34,984 nucleotides of DNA from Beijerinckia sp. L45 (GCF_009765775.1 NZ_LMUU01000176.1:3293-38276); one strand, 5' to 3'. Numbered from the stretch's first letter, positions 25,797-34,727 are shown. Program-made: numbers and translations. The notes: generated by a model not told the origin, from the sequence alone.

Positions 25797-26576
25797 ATGA
25801 ACATATTAGGCCCCAGTGTATCGCCGGTCGTTGCAGCTGTTGGAAGCCGGATGACATCTGCGTTCGTCAGGGGGGTCGGCCGCTATGCGACTCTCGACGC
25901 GGCAGACATTGCTGTCATCGAAAGCCAGCTGGAGCCGCAGGTCCGCCGCTATGATGCCGGGCATGACATCATCCGTCAGGGCGACAAGCCGCTGCATCCC
26001 TACCTGATCCTCGACGGCTGGGCCTACTGCTATAAAACCTTGCCGAACCGCCGGCGGCAGATCGTATCCTTCCTGCTTCCGGGCGACGTGTCGGATCTCA
26101 ACATCGGCAGCCTGCGGCGGATGGACCATTCGATCGCCAGCCTGACCGCCGTGACGGTTCTGGAGTTGACCCACCCCTTGACGAGCGGGACCCATCCTGG
26201 AATCGCCAAGGCTCTGTCGGTGCGAACCTTGGCCTCTGCGGCGATCCAGCGCGAATGGATGGTCAATCTTGGTCAGCGCTCGGCGCCGGAGCGCATCGGA
26301 CATATCCTTTGCGAGCTGTTCCACCGGCTGCGGGCCGTCGGCCTGACAAGCGGCAACCAGTGCTTCCTGCCGCTGACCCAGACCGATCTGGCAGAGACGA
26401 CGGGGCTCTCGCTAGTGCATGTCAACAAGCGGCTGCGGGATCTTCGCAGCGCCGATCTGCTCATTTTGCGCGGCAAGATTCTGACGCTGCCGAACCTCAG
26501 GGCCCTCGAAGCGGCTTCGTTGTTCAACCCCGACTACCTGAATCTGGTCGACGTCGCGGACATCGTCGCGGCGTAG
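25797..26576 (+). CDS. Crp/Fnr-family transcriptional regulator
   Basis: A 259-residue regulator. A cyclic-nucleotide-type beta-roll covers about residues 35-160 (HDIIRQGDKPLHPYLILDGW, QIVSFLLPGDV), a dimerisation helix follows, and a winged helix lies at about 180-250 (LTQTDLAETTGLSLVHVNKR). No cysteine cluster of the FNR kind is present, so it is not a [4Fe-4S] oxygen sensor; the ligand is unknown. The ATG at 25797 is used; ATG at 25851 would remove 18 variable residues. It precedes, 606 bp upstream on the same strand, the CheB-CheR-kinase fusion, which could be a target (inference). Confidence 0.88.
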   Translation: MNILGPSVSPVVAAVGSRMTSAFVRGVGRYATLDAADIAVIESQLEPQVRRYDAGHDIIRQGDKPLHPYLILDGWAYCYKTLPNRRRQIVSFLLPGDVSDLNIGSLRRMDHSIASLTAVTVLELTHPLTSGTHPGIAKALSVRTLASAAIQREWMVNLGQRSAPERIGHILCELFHRLRAVGLTSGNQCFLPLTQTDLAETTGLSLVHVNKRLRDLRSADLLILRGKILTLPNLRALEAASLFNPDYLNLVDVADIVAA

Positions 26577-26662
26577 GGCGCGTCAACGAGACGCAACCGA
26601 CCGGGGCGGGAAGGCGCTCATCGTGGGGTGATGCCACCCAGCTTAAGATCGCGCCGCGGGCG

Positions 26663-27061
26663 TCAGGATATCAGGCGCGCCTGTTTCAGCACGAGCTGGG
26701 TTTCCTGGATCGTCCGTTGCGCGATCGCGACCAACGAAGCGATCTCTGCGGCAAGGCTATGGCTTCGGGCCGTCGTTGCGGCCGTCAATTTGGCGGCAGC
26801 ACGTCGCGCGGACGCTTGATGGACGCGTGGTGGCGGAAACACTTCAGAAAACGGCAGCTCGATGAGAAGTTGGCCCAAATTATCCGTGATCTCAAAGCTG
26901 TGCCGCGATCCATCTTCGCCGTGCCGCGACATTTCGAGCCACATTTCGCCCGCCGCTCGGAACGCATCGAGATAAGCGATATCGAGCGTGGCAAACTCGG
27001 TGCCCGTGTCGTCGGTGGAAACGGTTTTGCCACTACGAAGGTGGAACAGATAAAGCGGAAT
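26663..27061 (-). CDS. DUF6894-like protein with an apparent ATT start
   Basis: The minus-strand frame reads (I)PLYLFHLRSGKTVSTDDTG, then EFATLDIAYLDAFRAAGEMW and RHSFEITDNLGQLLIELPFS, which matches the small DUF6894-type pattern (normally starting Met-Pro-x-Tyr-x-Phe-x-x). The codon where Met is expected is ATT (27059-27061), directly preceded by AGGTGA-CCC, a fair ribosome site, and an in-frame TGA lies two codons upstream. The first ATG (26944) would remove the first half of the domain. So either ATT is the start, or the start codon has mutated. With ATT the protein has 132 residues, with a C-terminal amphipathic helix (about 75-128). Function unknown. Confidence 0.55.
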   Translation of the reverse strand: MPLYLFHLRSGKTVSTDDTGTEFATLDIAYLDAFRAAGEMWLEMSRHGEDGSRHSFEITDNLGQLLIELPFSEVFPPPRVHQASARRAAAKLTAATTARSHSLAAEIASLVAIAQRTIQETQLVLKQARLIS

Positions 27062-27182
27062 GGGTCACCTATGATTACACTGGCACTTTGCCGGCTCGAA
27101 GGGTGCAGCCACATCAAATATGATACTATAGAAGATGCGTTCTGGTTCCGCACTGATATAGTCTGTTAGTTGATAGTGAGGC

Positions 27183-30100
27183 ATGATGACGGGCGACGAG
27201 CCGCTGTTTCCAATTGTCGGTATCGGTGCGTCGGCCGGTGGCGTGCAGGCGATCGAAGAGTTTTTCACGGCGCTCCGGAGCGATGCCGGTATCGCCTTCG
27301 TGATCATTACACATCTTAGCCCCGATCACGACAGTTTGCTGCACGAGATTGTCGCGCGCTCGACCACCATGCCGGTGTTCGTCGCAACGGACGGCATGAC
27401 TGTGGTGCCAGACTGCGTCTACGTCATGCCGCCCAATGCCATCATGACCATCGAAGCCGGGCGTTTGCGCATCCGCAAACCCAACCACGTCCGGCGTGAA
27501 CGCAACCCGATCGATCTGTTTCTGTCGTCTCTCGCGGTGGAGCGCGGCGATTATGCCGCCGGCATCATCCTGTCGGGCGGTGGCGCCGACGGCTCGCTCG
27601 GCCTCAAGGCGATCCGGGAATATGGCGGCATCACCCTCGCGCAGACGGCGGATGGAACAAAGCCGGCCCATCGCGACATGCCGGCGAGCGCCATCGCAAC
27701 CGGCCTGATCGACCATGCGATCCCCGTGCAGGAGATGCCGGCGACACTCATGGCGTTTCGAGACAGCCTCGACGGCGATGTGCAGGTCGGCGCGCCGGTC
27801 GATGAAGACGAGACGACGAATGCCGACCAGAAGCGCGCCTATGACGCGCTGCGCAAGCAAACGGGGCACGACTTTTCCGGCTATAAAGTAAAGACCTTCA
27901 TGCGCCGGGTGCAACGGCGGATGCACATCCTCCAGCATCAGACCTTCACCGCCTATGTCACGCGGCTGGAGGAGGATCACGACGAGGTCACGCAGCTCTT
28001 CCGCGATCTGCTGATCAACGTCACCAATTTCTTCCGCGATGCGGACGCCTTCGAAGCTTTGGAAACCACCATCATCCCGAGCCTGTTCGAAGGCCGCAGC
28101 GCGGATGACACGGTCCGCGTCTGGGTGCCCGGCTGCGCCACGGGCGAAGAGGTTTTTTCGATCGGCATCCTGATGCGGGAGCATATGGATACGCTGAAGG
28201 CGGTGCCGCGCGTCCAGATCTTCGCCACGGATATCGACGACACCGTCCTCCTCGTCGCGCGTGCCGCGCGCTATCCGGAGTCGCTTCTCGAAGGCGTTTC
28301 GCCGGACCGGCGGAAGCGGTTTTTCGCGGAAGACGGCGGGACCTATGTGGTCGCGAAGGAGGTTCGAGACCTCTGCATCTTTTCGCCGCACAGCGTCATT
28401 CGCGACCCGCCGTTTTCGCGCATCGATCTCGTCTCGTGTCGCAATCTGCTGATCTATTTCGGCGCGGAGATCCAGAATCAGGTCATTCCGATCTTCCACT
28501 ATGCCTTGAAGTTGGGCGGATACCTGTTTCTTGGGACGTCGGAAAACATCGGCGAGTTCGGCGATCTCTTCGCGGCGGTCGACAAGAAGCAGCGCATCTA
28601 TCAGATGCGCGACCATGGGTCGATCAAGCGACTGCCGGTCGCGATGTATGGCGCGCGGACGACGATGTCCGTTCCGGCCGTTGGTCCCTCCGCCAACAAT
28701 ATTCCGCTTCGGCATTCCGTCGAGGCCCGGATCATCGACCGGTTTGCGCCCGCCCATGTCGTCGTCAACGGCGACGGCGACGTGGTCTACTGCTCGCAAC
28801 ACACCGGCAAATATCTCGAGGTCGCGCATGGACCGCCGAGCCGCCAGCTTTTGGCCATGGCCCGCCGTGGCCTGCGCCTCGATTTGCGGAGCGCTTTGCA
28901 CGAGGTCGCCGACACCAGGCAGACGATCGTTCGCAACAACGTCGTCATCGACGACGATCTCGACGACATCCTGATCGTCAGATTGACCATCGACCCGATC
29001 CGCGACCGCGACAACACGGAAAACCTGTTTCTGGTGCTGTTCGAGGATGCCGCGCTGTTGCCCGCGCAGCCCGGCGTCCGGGTCCACGACCGCGAGGCGG
29101 GCGACGCGGTCGTCGCGCTGGAACGCGATCTTCGCGATACGCGGGAACGCCTGCAATCGATGATCGAGGAATATGAGACCGCGATCGAGGAGCTGAAATC
29201 CTCGAACGAGGAACTCGTGTCGGTGAACGAAGAGCTGCAATCCACCAACGAGGAGATGGAAGCCTCCAAGGAAGAGCTGCAATCGCTCAACGAGGAACTG
29301 CAGACCGTCAATCTCGAGCTGACCGGCAAGCTCGACGACCTCGATCGCGCCAACGGCGATCTCAGGAACCTGTTCGAGGCGACGCAGATCGCCACGGTCT
29401 TCCTCGATCGCGATCTGGTCATCCGCAGCTTCACGCCGGCGATCTCGCGGATCTTCCGACTGATCCCAAACGATCGTGGCCGTCCCCTGACGGATTTCGC
29501 CATCCATCCCGCCTACCCGCAACTCCAGGATCATGTCAGGCAGGTTTTCAGGACGGGCGAGCCCGTCGAACATCGCATTGCCGAGCCGACCTATCGGGCG
29601 CGGTATCTCGTGCGGCTCATACCCTACCGGGGGAAGAACGACGCGATCGAGGGGGTTGTCGTCACCTTCGTCGATATCACCTCCCTGGCCGAACTCGAGG
29701 GGCAGCACGACATCCTGACGCGGGAGCTCAACCATCGCGTCGAGAACGTGTTCGCCGTCACCACGAGCCTCGTTCGGCACATGGCGGCGCCGGACCTCTC
29801 CCTCGTCGACGCGCGGACATCCTTGGCCGCACGCCTGCAGATGTTGGCGGCTGCCTACGAGTTGATCCGGCGAGATCACGCCGCCATGCCGATCGAGGCG
29901 ATCGTCAGCCCGTGGCTGAGCCCGTTCGGCGACCAGCGCTTCACCCTGAACGGTCCCGTCGTCGTGCTGACGCCGATCATGGGGCGTTCGGTCGGCCGCA
30001 TCGTTCAGGAACTGACGACCAATGCCGCCAAGCACGGGGCGTTGTCTAATGGCGTCGGAACGGTCGCGGTGACCTGGACCCTCGCGGATGGCGAGCTCGT

Positions 30101-30263
30101 ATTTCATTGGGACGAAAGCGGCGGACCGCCGATCGCGGCCGGACAGCAGCCGGGGTTGGGGACCACGCTGATCGAGGGCGAAAGCGAAATCGGGCTCCAC
30201 GGCGGGTGCAGCTTCGACTTCCGGCGGGATGGGCTTGCGTTCTCGCTCAGCTTTACGCCATGA
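27183..30263 (+). CDS. CheB-CheR-PAS-HWE histidine kinase fusion protein
   Basis: A 1026-residue soluble multidomain protein. Residues 1-190: CheB methylesterase domain without a receiver, with Ser17 (GIGASAGG), His44 (ITHLSPDH) and Asp136 (GGGADGSLG) all kept. About 205-480: CheR methyltransferase (VTNFFRDADAFEAL, WVPGCATGEEVFSIGIL, LVSCRNLLIYFG). About 640-720: an acidic coiled coil of repeated ELxSxNEEL units. About 725-835: PAS domain. About 845-1020: HWE-type kinase, His851 in LNHRVENVF, N-box QELTTNAAKHGAL and FHWDESGGPP. Such fusions are signalling hubs whose substrates are mostly unknown; the absence of transmembrane segments makes it cytoplasmic. It is not part of the chemotaxis operon 2 kb upstream. 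Confidence 0.9.
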   Translation: MMTGDEPLFPIVGIGASAGGVQAIEEFFTALRSDAGIAFVIITHLSPDHDSLLHEIVARSTTMPVFVATDGMTVVPDCVYVMPPNAIMTIEAGRLRIRKPNHVRRERNPIDLFLSSLAVERGDYAAGIILSGGGADGSLGLKAIREYGGITLAQTADGTKPAHRDMPASAIATGLIDHAIPVQEMPATLMAFRDSLDGDVQVGAPVDEDETTNADQKRAYDALRKQTGHDFSGYKVKTFMRRVQRRMHILQHQTFTAYVTRLEEDHDEVTQLFRDLLINVTNFFRDADAFEALETTIIPSLFEGRSADDTVRVWVPGCATGEEVFSIGILMREHMDTLKAVPRVQIFATDIDDTVLLVARAARYPESLLEGVSPDRRKRFFAEDGGTYVVAKEVRDLCIFSPHSVIRDPPFSRIDLVSCRNLLIYFGAEIQNQVIPIFHYALKLGGYLFLGTSENIGEFGDLFAAVDKKQRIYQMRDHGSIKRLPVAMYGARTTMSVPAVGPSANNIPLRHSVEARIIDRFAPAHVVVNGDGDVVYCSQHTGKYLEVAHGPPSRQLLAMARRGLRLDLRSALHEVADTRQTIVRNNVVIDDDLDDILIVRLTIDPIRDRDNTENLFLVLFEDAALLPAQPGVRVHDREAGDAVVALERDLRDTRERLQSMIEEYETAIEELKSSNEELVSVNEELQSTNEEMEASKEELQSLNEELQTVNLELTGKLDDLDRANGDLRNLFEATQIATVFLDRDLVIRSFTPAISRIFRLIPNDRGRPLTDFAIHPAYPQLQDHVRQVFRTGEPVEHRIAEPTYRARYLVRLIPYRGKNDAIEGVVVTFVDITSLAELEGQHDILTRELNHRVENVFAVTTSLVRHMAAPDLSLVDARTSLAARLQMLAAAYELIRRDHAAMPIEAIVSPWLSPFGDQRFTLNGPVVVLTPIMGRSVGRIVQELTTNAAKHGALSNGVGTVAVTWTLADGELVFHWDESGGPPIAAGQQPGLGTTLIEGESEIGLHGGCSFDFRRDGLAFSLSFTP

Positions 30264-30329
30264 GCTGAAACAACCACCCGACGAATCACGTTAGTGAGAC
30301 AAGCCGCGTTGCGGCCTGGAGCAACTGCG

Positions 30330-31184
30330 ATGCCGATCATGTCCCTTTTCCGACCCGCTTGCGCCCGATCTACGGCCCTCGCCGCCGGGCTGCTTGGTAT
30401 GACGAGCATCCTATCGCTGCCGGCGGCGGCGAAGTCGGCCGACGACATCGTCGGGCAGTGGGACGTAATGCGCGAGCAGGGCAGCCGGCCATGCCGGATC
30501 ACGCTAAATGGCGAGCGCTCGGACAAAGGCGATTTCTTCGTCGGCGTGCCTGTGGCCTGTCGGCGTGTCGTCCCGATCCTCGCGAAGGTCGGGCGCTGGA
30601 CTCTGGGCGATGCCACGCATCTGACGCTCATGGACCCCGGCGGCCGTGCGCTTCTGGCGCTCGCGGCGGATGGCGACGCTTTCAGCGGCCAGGGCAGTGA
30701 CGGCGCGACCTACAGGCTGGTCTATGTGCCGGCGATGGGACGCAGCGCCACCAGCGGCGATGCCTCGGACCTGCTGCAGGGCAAGCCGCCTGTAGGGCAG
30801 GCTCTCCCGCCGGCCGTCATCAGCCTGGCGACGGGCGTGGCTGCGGCAAGCGACGCGCCGGTCAAGCCGAGCCGGGTCGCGACCGAGCGGATGGGTGATC
30901 TCGCCGGGCGCTATGCCGTGCTGCGCGACAAAACGCATGACACCGGCTGCATGCTGACCCTTGACGACAAGACACGGGTCAAGGGGGGCGCGCGGGCGGC
31001 GCTGGCGCCGGCCTGCCGCGACCAGGGCATCGTGGTGTTCGACCCGACGGCCTGGCAGATCGTCAACGGGCGTCTCGTGCTGACCGCCAAGGCCGGACAC
31101 ATGACCCACCTCGACAAGCAGGCCGACGGCTCCTGGCTGAAGGATCCCGCCGAGGGCAAGAGCCTGTCGCTGAAGAAGCTGTAA
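30330..31184 (+). CDS. Secreted protein with two Inh (AprI-type protease inhibitor) domains
   Basis: A 284-residue protein with a signal peptide (core STALAAGLLGMTSIL, cleavage near AAA-KS). Two copies of an eight-strand Inh/AprI domain follow: ADDIVGQWDVMREQGSRPCR (about 35-130) and MGDLAGRYAVLRDKTHDTGC (about 190-280). Each has a Cys pair, the first at PCRITL and ACRRV, the second at GCMLTL and ACRDQ, as in the family's single disulfide. AprI binds and inhibits periplasmic alkaline metalloproteases; no such protease is in the window. GGAG eight bases before ATG 30330 decides the start over GTG 30294. Confidence 0.82.
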   Translation: MPIMSLFRPACARSTALAAGLLGMTSILSLPAAAKSADDIVGQWDVMREQGSRPCRITLNGERSDKGDFFVGVPVACRRVVPILAKVGRWTLGDATHLTLMDPGGRALLALAADGDAFSGQGSDGATYRLVYVPAMGRSATSGDASDLLQGKPPVGQALPPAVISLATGVAAASDAPVKPSRVATERMGDLAGRYAVLRDKTHDTGCMLTLDDKTRVKGGARAALAPACRDQGIVVFDPTAWQIVNGRLVLTAKAGHMTHLDKQADGSWLKDPAEGKSLSLKKL

Positions 31185-31185
31185 G

Positions 31186-31302
31186 CGTCATTCCGGGACG
31201 GGCGGGAGCGCTGCCCGGAACCGGCGCGCTTCGGTGTCTGACGTGTGCATCGAGCCGGAGGACCACCGGTTCCGGGTGCGGCTCCGCCGCCCCGGAATGA
31301 CG
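31186..31302. repeat. Nested inverted-repeat element between the Inh gene and fabI
   Basis: The outer arms are 31186-31201 (CGTCATTCCGGGACGG) and 31287-31302, pairing with one mismatch (15 of 16). Inner arms CCCGGAACCGG (31214-31224) and CCGGTTCCGGG (31266-31276) pair perfectly. The 117-bp element fills the space between two convergent genes. CGTCATTCCGGGG-type arms are, from memory, common intergenic repeats in Bradyrhizobium and relatives, so it is likely a REP/MITE-like unit that may also act as a bidirectional terminator. Confidence 0.75.
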
Positions 31303-31306
31303 GTGG

Positions 31307-32140
31307 TTAGAGGTTCGCCTCGTCCGCCTTCAGGCTGTCGGGGTGCGGCATCGAGATGATGTTGTAGCCGGCATCCACATAGTGCAGTTCGCCGGTCACG
31401 CCGTTGGACAGGTCCGACAGAAGGTAGAGCGCCGAGCCGCCGACGTCCTCGATCGTCACCGTCCGGCGCAGCGGGGCGTGGCTCTTCTGAAAATTGAACA
31501 TGAAGCGGGCGTCGGCAATGCCCGCGCCAGCGAGCGTGCGGATCGGTCCGGCCGAGATAGCGTTGACCCTGATCCCCGACGGGCCGTAGTCCGCGGCGAG
31601 ATAGCGCACGCCGGCTTCGAGCGCCGCCTTGGCGACCCCCATCACGTTGTAGTTCGGCATCACCCGGGTGGCGCCGCCGAAGCTCAAGGTAACGAGACTG
31701 CCGCCTTGCGTCATCAGCGGTGCCGCACGCTTGGCGACCTCGGTGAAGGAGAAGGCCGAGATCAGCATCGTGCGGGCGAAGTTTTCCCGCGTCGTGTCGG
31801 CGTAGCGGCCCTTGAGCTCGTTTTTCGCGGAATAGGCGATGCAATGCGCGACGAAGTCGAGCGAGCCCCAGGTCTTGCCGATCGCGTCGAACACGGCGTC
31901 GACCGACCCGAGGTCCTCGACGTCGCAGGGCAGGACGAGGCTCGACCCGACCTTGGCGGCCAGCGGCTTGACCCGCTTGCCCAGCGCTTCGCCCTGGTAG
32001 GTGAAGGCCAGTTCGGCGCCTTGGGCATGCAGCGCCTTGGCGATGCCCCAGGCGATCGAATGGTCGTTGGCGACGCCCATGATGAGACCGCGCTTGCCCT
32101 GCATCAGGGTGCCGGTCGGAACGGTAACAGTTTCAGACAT
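31307..32140 (-). CDS. fabI: Enoyl-[acyl-carrier-protein] reductase (NADH) FabI
   Basis: A 277-residue short-chain reductase-like enzyme catalysing the last step of each fatty-acid elongation cycle. The NAD-binding motif is [13 protein letters not shown] (residues 22-34), the active-site pair Tyr164-x6-Lys171 (NYNVMGVAK), and LSFGGATRV precedes it. It is the third gene of fabA-fabB-fabI; its first eight bases overlap the end of fabB. The reading frame ends at an AAC CTC TAA. It would be the target of triclosan-type inhibitors in this organism if no FabV/FabL is present elsewhere. Confidence 0.94.
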   Translation of the reverse strand: MSETVTVPTGTLMQGKRGLIMGVANDHSIAWGIAKALHAQGAELAFTYQGEALGKRVKPLAAKVGSSLVLPCDVEDLGSVDAVFDAIGKTWGSLDFVAHCIAYSAKNELKGRYADTTRENFARTMLISAFSFTEVAKRAAPLMTQGGSLVTLSFGGATRVMPNYNVMGVAKAALEAGVRYLAADYGPSGIRVNAISAGPIRTLAGAGIADARFMFNFQKSHAPLRRTVTIEDVGGSALYLLSDLSNGVTGELHYVDAGYNIISMPHPDSLKADEANL

Positions 32141-33356
32141 CGACGTGCTTCAGCACGAGCGTGGCGTTGGTGCCGCCGAAGCCGAACGAGTTCGACAGTA
32201 CAGTGCCGAGTTTCACATTGTCGCGGCGCTCGCGGACGATGTTCATGTCGGCGAAGGCCGGATCGATTTCGTCGATATGCGCGCTCTCGACGATGAAGCC
32301 GTTGTTCATCATCAAGAGGCAGTAGATCGCTTCCTGCACACCGGTGGCGCCGAGCGAATGGCCGGTCAGCGACTTGGTCGCGGCGATCGGCGGGGATGTG
32401 TCGCCGCTGCCGAAGACGCTGCGGATCGCCTCGATCTCCTTGGCGTCGCCGACCGGCGTCGCGGTCGCGTGCGGGTTAATATAGTCGATCGGCATTTTCA
32501 GGCCTTCGATCGCCATGCGCATGCAGCGCTCGGCGCCTTCGCCCGATGGCGAGACCATGTCGTAACCGTCGGAGGTCAGGCCGTAGCCGGCGATCTCCCC
32601 ATAGATGCGGGCGCCGCGCGCCTTGGCGTGCTCGTATTCTTCGAGCACGATGACGCCGGCGCCGCCGGCGATGACGAAGCCGTCGCGGTTCTTGTCATAG
32701 GCGCGGGAGGCGACAGACGGGGTGTCGTTGTAGCCCGACGACATCGCGCCCATCGCGTCGAACAGGACGGACAGCGTCCAGTCGAGTTCCTCGCAGCCGC
32801 CCGCGAACATGATGTCCTGCTTGCCCCACTGGATCATTTCGGCGGCATTGCCGATGCAATGGTTGGAGGTCGCGCAGGCCGAGGAGATGGAATAGTTCGC
32901 GCCCTTGATCTTGAACCAGGTCGCGAGCGTCGCGGAAACGCCCGACGACATGGCCTTCGGCACGGCGAAGGGGCCGACGCGCTTGGGACCCTTGGTGCGG
33001 GTGGTCTCCGCCGCCTCGACGATGGCGCGCGTGGAGGGGCCGCCCGAGCCGACCAGAATACCGGTACGCGGATTGGAGACCTCCTCGGGCGTCAGCCCGG
33101 AATCCTGGATCGCCTGATCCATCGCGATGTGGGCCCAGGCGGTGCCGCCGCCGTGGAAGCGCATCGCGCGGCGGTCGACCGCGCTTTCGACGTCGATCGT
33201 CGGCGCGCCATAGACCTGCGAACGGAACCCGAGTTCCTTGAATTTTTCCGCATGGACGATGCCGGACTTCGCTTCCCGCAGCGAGGCCAGGACCTCCTGG
33301 GTCGAATTGCCGATCGAGGACACGATCCCCATGCCGGTGACGACGACACGTCTCAT
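32133..33356 (-). CDS. fabB: 3-oxoacyl-[acyl-carrier-protein] synthase I FabB
   Basis: A 407-residue condensing enzyme. The catalytic triad is Cys161 (SSACATSNH), His296 ([11 protein letters not shown]) and His333 ([10 protein letters not shown]), and the C-terminal GFGGTNATL motif is present. Adjacency to fabA marks it as the FabB (elongation of cis-3-decenoyl-ACP) enzyme rather than FabF, which does not pair with fabA. It begins 71 bp after fabA and overlaps fabI by eight bases. Confidence 0.93.
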   Translation of the reverse strand: MRRVVVTGMGIVSSIGNSTQEVLASLREAKSGIVHAEKFKELGFRSQVYGAPTIDVESAVDRRAMRFHGGGTAWAHIAMDQAIQDSGLTPEEVSNPRTGILVGSGGPSTRAIVEAAETTRTKGPKRVGPFAVPKAMSSGVSATLATWFKIKGANYSISSACATSNHCIGNAAEMIQWGKQDIMFAGGCEELDWTLSVLFDAMGAMSSGYNDTPSVASRAYDKNRDGFVIAGGAGVIVLEEYEHAKARGARIYGEIAGYGLTSDGYDMVSPSGEGAERCMRMAIEGLKMPIDYINPHATATPVGDAKEIEAIRSVFGSGDTSPPIAATKSLTGHSLGATGVQEAIYCLLMMNNGFIVESAHIDEIDPAFADMNIVRERRDNVKLGTVLSNSFGFGGTNATLVLKHVDV

Positions 33357-33427
33357 GGTATTCTCCGCTATACCGTCGCTGCGTCAGCTGACGGGAGCCG
33401 CACTGAAAGCGAGGTTCAAAGACCCTT

Positions 33428-33952
33428 TCAGGCCGAGGCTGGCGCTGCCGCCTGGAACAGACCCACGCGCAGATCCTTGGCTTCGTATATGCGCACGCCG
33501 TCGGCTTCCAGCCAGCCGTCCGCAATACCGAGGTTGAGCTTGGTCTTGAACACGCGCTTCAGATCGACGCCATAGACCACGCGCTTGACGCTCGGCAGCA
33601 CCTGGTCGCTGAACTTGACTTCGCCGACGCCGAGCGCCCGGCCGCGACCGGAGAGGCCGAGCCAGCCGAGGTAGAAGCCGAGCATCTGCCACAGCGAATC
33701 GAGGCCGAGGCAGCCGGGCATGACAGGATCGTTCTTGAAGTGGCAGCCGAAGAACCAGAGGTCCGGCTTCACTTCGAGTTCGGCGCGGATCATGCCCTTG
33801 CCGGCGGGGCCGCCCGTCTCCGAAATCTCGAAGATCTTGTCGAACATCAGCATCGGCGGCAGCGGAAGCTGCGGATTGCCGGGACCGAAAAGCTCACCAC
33901 GACCGCAGGCCAGGAGTTGTTCGTAGTCGAAGCTGGAGCGGCGCTCGCTCAT
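33428..33952 (-). CDS. fabA: 3-hydroxydecanoyl-[acyl-carrier-protein] dehydratase/isomerase FabA
   Basis: A 174-residue hotdog-fold enzyme that dehydrates 3-hydroxyacyl-ACP and isomerises trans-2- to cis-3-decenoyl-ACP, opening anaerobic unsaturated fatty acid synthesis. Catalytic His71 ([14 protein letters not shown]) and Asp85 ([10 protein letters not shown]) are present. The start [14 protein letters not shown] at 33952 matches the family N-terminus; ATG 34009 in the same frame would add 19 unlikely residues and run into the promoter. First gene of fabA-fabB-fabI. Confidence 0.93.
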   Translation of the reverse strand: MSERRSSFDYEQLLACGRGELFGPGNPQLPLPPMLMFDKIFEISETGGPAGKGMIRAELEVKPDLWFFGCHFKNDPVMPGCLGLDSLWQMLGFYLGWLGLSGRGRALGVGEVKFSDQVLPSVKRVVYGVDLKRVFKTKLNLGIADGWLEADGVRIYEAKDLRVGLFQAAAPASA

Positions 33953-34007
33953 CGTTTGGGGAACTTTCGCATAAGAACTCGGCCTGGGACGGACATGCCC
34001 GTGGCGC

Positions 34008-34036
34008 ATTATCGCGGGCTCTTAGCACGGTGTCCC
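34008..34036 (-). promoter_or_regulatory. Predicted fabA promoter
   Basis: On the minus strand GGGACA (34031-34036) and GATAAT (34008-34013) are spaced by 17 bp, a reasonable sigma-70-type -35/-10 pair. Transcription would begin near 34000, about 50 bases before the fabA ATG. The -35 box matches TTGACA at only four of six bases, so the call rests mainly on the -10 and spacing. Confidence 0.4.
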
Positions 34037-34084
34037 TGGGATCGAAAGCGGCCAAGGCACCCCTTCGTTCATGCTGTCCCAGGC

Positions 34085-34107
34085 TATAATATGGAATTGT
34101 TCTGACT
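34085..34107 (+). promoter_or_regulatory. irr -10 box with Irr-box-like palindrome
   Basis: A perfect TATAAT (34085-34090) is followed at once by GGAA-TTG-TTCT (34093-34103), whose core GAA-N3-TTC (GAA at 34094-34096, TTC at 34100-34102) is the centre of the iron control element (ICE) TTTAGAA-N3-TTCTAAA bound by Irr. The outer bases match only partly. Position at the transcription start suits autoregulation or iron control of irr. No good -35 lies 16-18 bp upstream. Confidence 0.45.
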
Positions 34108-34207
34108 TGGCCCTCTTCGCCGCCAGTATGCTTGCGAACCGGAGAGGCGAACTCTATAGATTTAAGACAGCATGGAGATGCGCCCTCGCGGCGTCTTGAA
34201 GATAGAT

Positions 34208-34705
34208 ATGACCGATCAGATCCAAACGCGACAAAAGCCTCTCGAGTTGACCGCCCAAGGGCGGCTCGACGCGATGATGGCCGGCTGCCCCGTTCACGCT
34301 CTTCGGGCCAAGTTGAAAGAATCCGGCCTGCGCCCCACGCGCCAGCGCATGGCCCTCGGCCTTCTCCTATTCGCCAAGGGCGACCGGCATCTGACGGCCG
34401 AAAAGCTTTACGAGGAAGCGCAGGAGCTGCGCGTGCCCGTCTCGCTCGCCACCGTCTACAACGGCCTGCACGTCTTCACCGAGGCCGGCCTCCTGCGCGA
34501 AGTCGCGGTCGACGGCAGCAAGGTCTATTACGACACCAACGTCACCGACCATCACCACTTCCTGGTCGAGGGCACCAATGCGCTGATCGACATTCCCGCG
34601 CTGTCGATCGACCGCACTGTCGTGCCGGATCTGCCGGAAGGGATGGAGATCGCCGCGATTGATGTCGTGGTGCGCCTGCGCCCGAAGAAGCAGCCGAAGA
34701 ACTAG
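34208..34705 (+). CDS. irr: Fur-family iron/heme response regulator Irr
   Basis: A 165-residue regulator, the same size as B. japonicum Irr (163 residues). GLRPTRQRMALG near residue 40 begins the winged helix, and SLATVYNGLHVFTEAGLL is the recognition region. Both heme-binding features of the B. japonicum type are present: the Cys27-Pro28 heme regulatory motif (MAGCPVHAL) and His115-117 (TDHHHFLVE). The family represses or activates heme and iron genes under iron limitation and is degraded upon heme binding. ATG 34208 is used because it gives the family length; ATG 34172 would add 12 residues. Divergent from fabA, as in other Hyphomicrobiales. Confidence 0.92.
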   Translation: MTDQIQTRQKPLELTAQGRLDAMMAGCPVHALRAKLKESGLRPTRQRMALGLLLFAKGDRHLTAEKLYEEAQELRVPVSLATVYNGLHVFTEAGLLREVAVDGSKVYYDTNVTDHHHFLVEGTNALIDIPALSIDRTVVPDLPEGMEIAAIDVVVRLRPKKQPKN

Positions 34706-34727
34706 GGGTTTGCGCTTTCGCTGACGT

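Noticed and set aside
27126-30200. A 1024-codon open frame on the minus strand opposite the CheB-CheR-kinase fusion
   Set aside because: The composition is the typical mirror of a GC-rich gene; no domain is recognisable, and the plus strand carries intact catalytic motifs throughout.
32001-33575. A 524-codon plus-strand frame across fabB/fabI
   Set aside because: It crosses two well-conserved minus-strand genes and has no recognisable content.
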